Positions 39,801 through 51,000 of a stretch of 64,000 nt of DNA are shown here, piece after piece (the stretch's first letter is position 1; the number at the start of each line of letters is the position of its first letter). This DNA is from Promerops cafer (lineage: Eukaryota; Chordata; Aves; Passeriformes; Nectariniidae). The notes beneath the pieces are model-generated. The model saw only the letters and a list, made by a program, of their open reading frames with translations. It searched no databases and was not told the origin of the DNA. A program made the translations under genes and the position numbers. The DNA lies in the NCBI GenBank assembly GCA_013398275.1, contig VZSE01008498.1:205873-269872 (forward strand), in the 5' to 3' direction.

Positions 39801-42800
39801 GAGCTCTAGGCAAGGTAGCGACAGCCAAGCTGCTGAGGGGTTGCAGGCAGAGTGAGGGTGTGCTCTGCACTTGCTTTGGGGGAAAAATGTACTAAGTATC
39901 TTTGACTGCACACAAGCTTTTTGAATAAAAAGCCTCCATATCACTATGCAAGCTTACAGCTTGCCCTTCCCACCCAAATGGTTCTTCTGAAAAGCCCAAG
40001 CCTTTTCCTGCAGTACTGTTTATATTATAGCATCCCAATATAAACAAAATCAACTAAATTATATTTACTTAGCTAACTTCCACACCTTTTCCCGTTTCTA
40101 TTTCCTCAGATTTGGATCATGGCTTTCTTCTGCTCAATATTTTCTTCCCTAGAATGACAACAGTGCAGATACAATAAAGATGTGTTACCACCCTTTTGTT
40201 CAAGTGCTCTTTGTTGAGTATCTCAGCTATTTACTGCCCCCTTAGAAGTTCCTGTTTTCCCACTGAGGGAGGAAGGGAAAGCCTGTATAATGACATGGCA
40301 GCTTTTTGGTCAAAAAGTCTGTGTGCAGTCAGAGATGCTTAGCACATTCTCCCTGCAAAGCCTGATATTACTAGTTTCAAATCAAAAAGGGAAAAATCTT
40401 AAAATAACTTAAAAAAAAATTATACATATATATAAAGTAGTACCAAAAAAAGTACTACTTTGCAGATATCCCTTTCTTCAAGCTATGAATTATTGCTATA
40501 TCAAAATGCCCACATCCACACACACTGAAAACTCAACCCACTATGATGAAATGTGCACAAACACAGAGGCATGTAGTGTAATCTCCTGCTGCCAATAATA
40601 TTACAGGTCTTAGCACATAAAACCAAGAAACCAGAAAGGAATTAGCGCACTGAAAGACATCACAAGCTGGGAGCTTTGCTAGTTCACACAAAGGGAAAAG
40701 GAAGAACACAGCACGCATAGCAATTTGTCTTTGATACAGGAAAGGCATATATGGTTTGATAATCCAGTGATAAGGCAGGGACAGCTATGGGACAAACCCA
40801 TTTGTTGTACTGAATAAACACATTTAGATTGATACTTGTGATGCTGAGCTGTTTTGATACATAGGATTGAATAGAATCACGATGTGAATGTAAAAAAATG
40901 ATCAGTGTTTCGTTACAAAATAAGGTATCTCCTGGTACTGTGGGATACATGACTATAGGGAGCTTTGAAGAAACACATAAATTAGGCAATTGGGTTATAA
41001 AAGAGCATGTCCAAGCAATGGATCTGAACAGCTTCCCCTTTCATCATCTATCAGCTAGATGTTCAAATCAAAGAAACTGTGCATAAGAAACAGGTAGCAT
41101 GGCAGGGCTTTTAGGAATTTTTGGGGTAATCTTGGTACCAAATGGGTTAACTGTGCCTTTTATTTTCCCAAGTCAATTTTAGCACAACAGGTCAACACGA
41201 AAATAGTAAAAGCTGCTAATTAGGCTCCTCCTAATCTGAATCTAATTTGACAGCGAGTGCTCCATGCAGGGGTATCGGAAAGGAAATGCCTTAAGGAAGG
41301 TGATCTCTTTTCTCAGACTAATCCGCGGCCCTGGCAGAAGAAACCAGTGGGGAAAACTTCTGGGCATACCCTTTTCTCCAGCGCTGAGCGGAAGCAACAA
41401 CAGAGCCGCCCTTGACCAAAGGCTAGCAAGCGGGTAGGAAACGACTGTCGGGAATGACTGCTGGCCCCGAGGAGCCCGACAAACAATGTCAGCGCTGATC
41501 AGAGCGCACAGCCTTCACGGCAGGCTGGCTCTCACGTTCTTCTCACTCCGCTTGTGTACGTTGTCCATGTAATCTCTAATCTACAGAAACAGCAACCAAC
41601 ATAAGTCAAAATTAAGTGTTGTTTTTAAATTCACATCTCCACCATTTTTTTAAACTGAGACCTAAATTGAAGAGGTATTTCAAAATGAAGCTCAGTTTTT
41701 AGAGTGAAAATTACTTCAGGCATAGTATAGGGTGGGTTGGGGTTTTTTGGGAGGTTTTTTGGGGGGAGACGGATTTTTTGTTTGGTTTGTGTTTTTTCTT
41801 TTTTTTTTTTTTTCCCCAAGACTAGCATTCCACTATACAGCTTAATAAGAAAGTGAAAATTAGATGTAACCAAGCTTAGAGAATTCCTTCTCATTTATCA
41901 CTGTGTACTCAGTTTAATTTTAACTTGAGCTGGTAAAACACTTTACAAGACACCCCATCTCACCTTTAACACATCATCTTGACTTGCTTACTTCGGGCAA
42001 ACATTTGCCAGATAGTTGTCTGTTACTGCATAAAGAGAATGTCAAGTTCTTTGTACAAGCGTCTGGTCACGTTTCATGATTGCCAAAGTCTAGGAAGAAA
42101 TCTCCAGTTTGAAAAAACTGCTTGGAAACCTCATTCTTCTCACTAAGATTCCTACCATTTTTGCTGAGAAGTTAAACAGAAAATCCTTTCAATATGCCAA
42201 ATGGAACAACGAAATTGTACCTAGTAACATACAAGCTGTTTACCACTGTTTCATTCATGGCAAGTTTCATCATTAAATTACAGTTCCACAGGCCTGCGTC
42301 ATATATTCAAGATTAGTTTTATACATCTTTACACGGATGCTCACATTTCAAACAGAAAACACACCACAAGAGAAGCCATCTCTTCAAGTAGGTCATTACT
42401 TTCCTCTTGCACACTGCCTTTTAAAGTTAAGTCCCAGCAATATAAGAATGTACTCAAAAGAGTAAAATAAAGATTGTGGTCTTCCAAAACTAAATATAGT
42501 AGTTTCCCAATGACAACTGTCTTTCTGTCAAGTATGAATTTTATTTGGCATCCAAGCTCATTCCCATGCATTAGGAGAAATAAAAAGAACACTAATTAAT
42601 GTATTGATTTGTACTGTGCTATATCTTAGTAACAGCATGAGGAAGGGGAAATATTTTCAGCTTGGAGGTCAACTGGCAATCCACAGTAACTGTTGTGACT
42701 GTATTGCACCGTCCAATGAACATGGTTCACGCACATAGAGAGGCTCTGAAGCATCAATCAGAAATTCCAACAGAGATCTTGCTTTTCCATGCATCCTGAA

Positions 42801-44970
42801 TCTCTTACATTGAAGAGCTTTTCAGCCTTTTTCATCTTTCACTGAAATCACCACAAGATTGTGGTTGGTCTCAAAAAATCCAGCTCTGTCCAGCCTGTTT
42901 TATGCCTTTTGTTTTAAAAAAGTTGCATTCTGGATAAATGCAAGAAGTAAACATGTCCAAATCTTCACCAACAACCTCCTAAATCACTGTATCACTATTT
43001 CTAATACTGTTCTAAAATACTACAGGAATTTTCATAGTTTTGTCCCCCCACAGCTTTATAAAACCATTGAAGAGGGATGTCTCATACTGAGCAGAGCCTG
43101 TTCTTTCAGTTGCCCAACACCTCCTCTGTTAAAACAACATTTTGCCAAATTTTTAGTGTAGGAGCTGCATTTTCTACGTTGATTTTCTCTGTCAAGCCTG
43201 AAGAAGAGCAGATGAAAATCATGCAAAGCAGGCCTTTGGCAAGTTGCCCTGAGCTGCTGGACAAGAGGGCTTGAAGAAATGAAGCAGGGAGACAACAAAA
43301 GCCAAAGCCACCACAGAAGAGAGATGGAAAATTAGGACTTGGGACAGAGGCAGAGGGGTGGATGAGAGAGAGAGAGAAACATGTTGAAATACTTGCAGCT
43401 AAGTATGCAACACTTCCAGAAACGAGTTCTTCACACATCTTAATTCTATCCTTGCTTAAGTATACATTATGGTATAGTCTATAATTTTCTGACCACATAC
43501 TTTCCCCTTCTCCACACCACCACCTGCATGCAGCAACAGAAGGGAAAGCCTCCTTCAGAACTGATGCCTTCCCCTATTTTGCTTTCTGCCTGTTTACTTG
43601 TGTGGCCTGTAGAACTGCAGGTCAGAGCTTTGCATCTGCTTGGGCTCTTGAAAAACACTGTGTTATCTGTATTGTCCCACAAGCTGATCAATAAACTATT
43701 AAACACATCTCTGTGACATAGAGTAGAATGCTATCCCAATTTTAGACAGTGCACTAAAATTAGGGTCAAAAGCCAATTCTTGCCAAATTTCTGGAAAACT
43801 CTTTTCCCACAGTGTTTATTAAGACACTGCATTTTGCATCTTTAGAACACAGAGCTCCTACTGACTTTCAGACACATCTGAGAATAATTGTTTTTTCTGC
43901 AACTCAGACCCAAAGCTGGGGATTCAGAAAACAAGGAGTAGAGTCAACACAATGAAATGTAGGGCTTACTTGCCTTGTCTAGCATCCCACAGGAACACTG
44001 TGGTTCAAGCAGAAGATAAAAATCAAATTTTCCAAGGAAGCAATTAGCCAGGAGACCATCCTCTCCCTTTGAATAATCCCTTTCCTTACTCACAACATGA
44101 CTTCCTCCAATGCTGTGTGCACAATATCCCAGTCACACCTAGAAAAGCTCTTCTGTGCAATGACCATGGCAGAAGTTTCTTGATACAAATAACACGACCA
44201 AGCAGGTTTTGACTGGATTCCTGGATTGTGTACCTGCACACAATTCAGTATGAAACCAACACTGCCAGGGTGAAACGGATTTTGATGCTTCTTAATTTCC
44301 AAGACCTTAATAACATAATAATGTTTTTAATTGTTTATTAAGTGCCTATACGCATGCAAGCTCTTTGAAACAACACATGAGGCTCCTGAGAGCAAGGTAC
44401 ACCACAGTTTACAAATTAAACTACAACCAAATCAGCACAAATGCTGTCATTTTTCAGTCTTTTTTTCCCCACTAAGGATTGAATTATAGCACCACTCTCC
44501 CCAGCACGTATCATAGCTATGTCTGGAGCCTGTAAAGGACAACTGTGCATTTGTTTATAACTTTCCAACCCACAGCAGTAGTAACAGGCATCCACCACAG
44601 ACTCACCTTCTCCTCACCTGATCCTTGTCAGTCTGCCCTACAGTGGCTGTCTCTGGCTGGGCACAACCAAAGCTGATGTTATCAGCTGAAGTGTCATTTT
44701 AAAGACACATTGTAGAGGTTTTCCTTCTGTTGGAGGCCTTTCTTTTTTCACCTCTTCCCCTGTCCCTCAGTGCTGAATTCCTGCCTGCAACACTGTCTCT
44801 GTTTTTAAGTTTCACCTACAGTTCCTCATACCTGTCTCTCAAATTTAGCTATTACCTGGCATAGCAGCTGAAGCCTTTGGAACACCATTATTGTCGAATG
44901 CAGAGAACATATGCTAAAATACATGTTCAAGGGACAGACAGGGAAAAAAAAGAAAAAAAAAAAAGAAAGA

Positions 44971-45020
<50 letters not shown>

Positions 45021-48000
45021 AAGAAGGAAAGAAGGAAAGAAGGAAAGAAGGAAAGAAGGAAAGAAGGAAAGAAGGAAAGAAGGAAAGAAGGAAAGAAGGA
45101 AAGAAGGAAAGAAGGAAAGAAGGAAAGAAGGAAAGAAGGAAAGAAGGAAAGAAGGAAAGAAGGAAAGAAGGAAAGAAGGAAAGAAGGAAAGAAGGAAAGA
45201 AGGAAAGAAGGAAAGAAGGAAAGAAGGAAAGAAGGAAAGAAGGAAAGAAGGAAAGAAGGAAAGAAGGAAAGAAGGAAAGAAGGAAAGAAGGAAAGAAGGA
45301 AAGAAGGAAAGAAGGAAAGAAGGAAAGAAGGAAAGAAGGAAAGAAGGAAAGAAGGAAAGAAGGAAAGAAGGAAAGAAGGAAAGAAGGAAAGAAGGAAAGA
45401 AGGAAAGAAGGAAAGAAGGAAAGAAGGAAAGAAGGAAAGAAGGAAAGAAGGAAAGAAGGAAAGAAGGAAAGAAGGAAAGAAGGAAAGAAGGAAAGAAGGA
45501 AAGAAGGAAAGAAGGAAAGAAGGAAAGAAGGAAAGAAGGAAAGAAGGAAAGAAGGAAAGAAGGAAAGAAGGAAAGAAGGAAAGAAGGAAAGAAGGAAAGA
45601 AGGAAAGAAGGAAAGAAGGAAAGAAGGAAAGAAGGAAAGAAGGAAAGAAGGAAAGAAGGAAAGAAGGAAAGAAGGAAAGAAGGAGCCTGTTAGCAGCTGC
45701 ACAACTTCAAGGCTAAATAAATGGATCTGTGCAAAAACAGTGTCACCTTGAATATATTTAAATTCAGGCCTGGACACAGCAGCCACATTCTGATGATACA
45801 AACCATTCTTATTTTCAGGTATGAAACACAGGTTCTTGATAGATTTCCTTTCAAGTTGTGCACATTAGGCTACCAGTTAAACACAACAAGCAATTACCAG
45901 AGTATGATCAGAGAGGCTGCTTTTCCCACGTGGCCTCTTTTCCAGGGTCCTACTTGGGATGTTTTCAATTTATTTATTCTTTGTAACTAGATTATGATAT
46001 ATGCGGAGACTGACACCTTACTGATTATTACCACGCCTACTTACTTTGTCTTAGTTCTACAAAATCTGATTTTAGCACAACTTAAATCAGACCAGAAACA
46101 TTGTGGCTGCCCAGAACAAACTGCACAGACTGCATGCCTCTAACAATACCAATTTCTTGAAACTGGTTTTGTTTTGCTCTGAAGATTTTTCTCTCAGCAA
46201 ACCTGTGGTTGCATCACTGTCATCTGCACACCCATAGCTTGCAAAAAGGGTCAGTGTAAACACTCAATATTGTGCTCTAGCTTGGCAAAAATGTGGTCAC
46301 GCCCAGGACTGATCCAAGCCTGTGCAGTGAAGAGGTCTGGCAAAGCCTTGGATACTGTATTAATGCATGTAGAACCAAGAGCTCAGCCTCTTTAATCTCA
46401 TTAACAAAAGCATAACACCAAACTTTCCTTGGACTGGTCCCAGGTGCCACTGAAAGCAGTGACTCGATTATTTTCTTACTCAGTCCCTCCTTCACTGGAG
46501 TTTTAAGAGCCTCATACCTGATCTGGTCCTTTCAGAGGCAGGTGAATTCATGCCAGCAGCTTCCATGGGGAACTGGCTCAGGCCACAGGAACAGAACTAC
46601 CTTTCCAAAGGCCTGATGGATGCTAAAAGCTATTTGCTGTTTGACCCTAGGAAAAAAAGGGCTAGGTCCTCTCTGCAAGGACACACTTTCTGCTGTTTTT
46701 CTGGAATTCAGAGGGGGAAAAAGTGTGGAAATATCACACAAGACTATATGTACTTTATCCAAAATAAAATGAAGCTAAAACCCATTTTTATATATATAAA
46801 TGTATGTTTGTATATGCATGTATATATATATATGCGTATTTATCTACATGACCATTATAAACTAAATATATGGCACTGTTATTCCCAGAAAAGAACAGGA
46901 AAGAACAGTAGGCTGAATGAGAAGGCAGTCAACAAACAAGAGCAACACATCATCACTCCCTCCACACTTCCCATTCTGAAGGGTTCAGAGTCCCCAAGTG
47001 AATTTTGCTGTGGTTTTGAGAATTCAATTTTTAAGAAGAATCTTTGAGGCACCACTGCTCCAACCCTGCCTGCTGGTGCTACACAGGAGGTTCAGAGCAC
47101 AGAACAGGGCAGACACATTAGCAGGCTCCCCAGGTGCACAGGAGTGCTCCCATCCAAAGGGCAGGGAATGAAAGGCATCTGCTTTTGCTCTAGAAGCAGC
47201 ATTTTGCTAATGGACTCAGAAAACCAGGGGCCATTAATGATTTTGCAAGAATCTGCTGTGACCCATAGGCAACTTCTTTGTGTCCTTTTCCCACTCACAT
47301 TCTTACTAAACTGCCAACAAGCACACCTCTTCATCATTACTCCAAGATCCTCTAATCTGTGGTCTTAACAGTGTATAATAAATAATTCCAAACAGAAAGC
47401 AGGAATGACAGTGCAGAAAGAGAAAAAAAAAGAATACAACATAATGGGAGGAAAAAAAATCCCAACTGAACAACAAATGAACAACCACAAAGAGACAGTG
47501 CAGAAAGAGAAAAAAAAAGAATACAACATAATGGGAGGAAAAAAAATCCCAACTGAACAACAAATGAACAACCACAAAGAGACAGTGCAGAAAGAGAAAA
47601 AAAAAGAATACAACATAATGGGAGGAAAAAAAATCCCAACTGAACAACAAATGAACAACCACAAAGAAAAGAGACACAGACAAGTTCGGGATCTGAATTC
47701 ATTTTAGGACAAAATGAACCATCAGGTGTCTCCATCAGGTATCTGGCCATACCACTGTCTTCCCATAGCATTATTACCCAGGGATTTGGGACTCCTGTGC
47801 ATATCTGGAAAAAGGCAATTTTCAGGAATGCAGTCACAGTCTCTTTGTAATTATATCATCGACCTTTGTCCTCAGATCATGATGGTCACCTCAGCATGTA
47901 CCCTAGTGACTCACATCCAGCCACAGCATCGTGCTAAAGCTAAGCACCTGGGAAGCTCTGCCTATTCCATTAGGAATAAGGGGAAGACTGCACATTTCAC

Positions 48001-51000
48001 TGTCATACAGACACAGGCCACTGAAGCCCAAAAAGATTATTTAAAATTAAGTTTGTGTGCGTAAGAATTTTTGCAGGCACAAAAGAAAAATAATTTCTAG
48101 AGTTCGGGAGGAGGAAAGATTTATATTATATTCAGTATCCACCCAACAAAGTACATGTTTAAGTATGACTTTAAAGCATTCTTCTCATGAAGAGATAATG
48201 ACATTTCATACGTGTTGTACCTTAACTCTGACGTATTGAGAATATTTTGCATTTTTGACCTTTGGTAAAATATCTTCATTCTGTTTAAGAGGCATTTTTA
48301 CCCTCCTACCACTTTAGCCCTAACATTGTTTCTATCATCACTTGGAACACATTCAAAAGGTTCTGTTTTCTTGTGTCCCCCAAACAGTTCTCTCTTCCCA
48401 AGGAAACACCCTGATCTTGTCCAGGAAACCAAAGACCTTACAGGAAGCAGAACTTTAAATAACTATATGATCCCAAAGGAAGATGGAAATCATAAAGATG
48501 TGTGTATTCAGTACACTGAGGACAGCTAAGAGTTAGCAGTGGAACAACAGCACCTAAAAAAGGCAGAACTGAAACCTGACTTCAGCGAGAGTTTTGTCTG
48601 ATCAAGACCAAAGGAGAGAGCTAAGACTTTATATTGTGTGTTTTCTTATTCATGCACAGCAACATGAAGCTGCTGGATGAAGTGACTGACTAGTCACTAC
48701 AGGATTTGGTATTTTCCATTCAGTAATTCAAAGTGTGTAATATTAGGATCTTGCTTGTGTACATCTCCTCTAGGCAAAGCACTTGTTCAGCATGTCAGGA
48801 GGTAGCTCAGTGTTGTCAACTACTTGCAAGCAGACACTCTATGACTGGAGTAAAAATTGCATTATAAGAAAGAAGAAAACATCTCTCCTGAAAGAAGAGA
48901 AAGTCTTGCTGCTCCTGAAAGAAGAGAAAGTCTTGCTGCTCCTCAGGTGAGGAAAGAGGCTCTTTTGGAACTCCATACTTCTGAGCTATTCTTCTGAGCT
49001 TTCCCATGAAATGGGAGGGCAGGAGGAGGATGGTATATATACATAAAACTTTGAACTGCAGTCAGAGAGGCCATAACACTAAAAGAAAAAGCTAAATGCA
49101 AGGAGAGCTTTAAGTACAATTTTTGTGTTTTAGCTTTCTCACAGTAGATCATCCCCTCTGTATTACTTCTGTTTTTCTTAACATTTATATGACTTTATTG
49201 CTGAGTTAATTCGACACTTGAATATCTGTAGATGAGTTTGATGCATCTCTCAGGAAAAAGAAAAAGGTGAAAAGTCTATTGAACAAACACTTGCACATTT
49301 CCAGTAGTTCTGGTTTTGGCAACCTCGATATCTTAGATCTGACATAACTTTCAATATCTATTTAATATTCTGAGGGTCACCAGTCTACTAGAATAAACAA
49401 AGTCAACAATATTTACTTTATGAATTAAACCTCCAAAGGTCTAACATTTGAAGACGAATAATGAACCAGTGATCAAAATTATTTTTATTGTCCAGAAACA
49501 TAAATCCGAACTGCAATTTTATGTGGTGCTAATATAATAAATAACTTCCTATCAGGCTTCTATTTCAAGTATTCTGGGCATTTCAAAGAATAATGTGCAT
49601 AGAACAGCATAAAGAAATGCAACTGTAATTACAGTTTACTAAAATTTACACCATCACAAGATCTCACATGCAGCAGCAGCGTAGCAACCTTCTAAACCTT
49701 TCCAAGCTATATAACTGTTTTTGTCAAGGTCAAATAGCCATCACAAGCCTTAAAATCAGTAGTGCAAGTTTTACAAGAGACTCCATCTAGCAACATACTG
49801 GTGTGAAGCAACGATCAATGTCATCCTGCTACAAAGTAAATATTTTTATAACTACATCCATAGCAACCACAAAACTCTCTATCTCCCCAAAGTGATCCAT
49901 AATGCTTGACTTGTGAAGCTGATTTAAAGCTCTGAGAAGGTATCACTAGCCATCATTTTTCTTGGCCATAAAAGTCCCAGGAAGATAGGTAGCTTTTCTG
50001 GGCCATCATTTTACAGAAAAGAAACACTTAAAAATATCTCTAGAAATCACTATACTTGCTCATTTTGAAACTGTAAATCCTCCAGGGGGACTGGTGGTGC
50101 TACACTGCAGGAATCAGTATCAATTATTTTATTTGATGTATTTTTACTTCAATGTCAACCCAGGCAATTGACATCTCATTTTCTCATTTAAAGGCTTTCT
50201 GTAATACCACTTACATCTTCCATACTACTTTTCACCAATGGATCTCAGTGCTCCTTACAAAGATTACTACACATATTCCATGAACGGATGAGACATTATG
50301 AGAAGTTAGAGAGATGCAGATAAATTAACTTGCAGTAGTCAATGGCCAATTAAGGCCAGTAAATGCAAGTTTCCAGAGTCAGAAGCCCCTGCCCTGTCCA
50401 GCAAGCACCACTACTTCTGTATATAAGTACTTTGGACAGTCTTCCATGCACCAAAGTTATGTTTTATGCCAGTTTCCAAAGGCCTCTCAGAAACCCAGTG
50501 GCATTTTCTATCTTGCTCTTCCCACTGAAATAAAGTGACCTCAGTTCTTTCCAAGTGAGTGGCAGGAAACCTTGCACCTGCTCTGGTCAAAGGCAATGCA
50601 AATCTGTCAGCACCAGGTAATTTAGCCTACACTTCAGGCTGCATTTCTGAGTTCATTCAGGCTAGATGTGTGCAGTGCTAGACCAAAAGGCATTACAGAA
50701 TTAAGCTGAACCAGGTTTGGATACATAACTCTATTACTGCTGAATAGGCACAGTCAGCCTCATCCCACATTTACTCAGGCTCTAAAGCAGCTACATAAAG
50801 GACAGATAATACCTGATCCATCATAAAACCTGTCTTTATAAAGCTAACTCATTTTGAACAAATTTGAAACAGCAGACTGAGTTAATAGCAGACCAGTGCT
50901 TTGCACGACTACAAAGAATCCCTTAGTAGGAACTGTTAAGCTGAATTTACTGTGCCATTAAACCACAGTCTCAGTGCAGACGTAGGCTGGTTACCAGCAC

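Noticed and set aside
44877..45801. Frames of 260-295 codons of repeating KERRKEGK or FFPSFLLS
   Set aside because: Artefact of the (AAAGAAGG)n array on both strands.
46550..47047. 165-codon plus-strand frame in CMTM8 intron 1
   Set aside because: Crosses a TA microsatellite, has low-complexity IY-rich parts and matches no family.
47306..47837. Frames with three repeats of a 29-residue pattern
   Set aside because: Explained by the 87-bp minisatellite having a period divisible by three. No start context, splice sites or known family.
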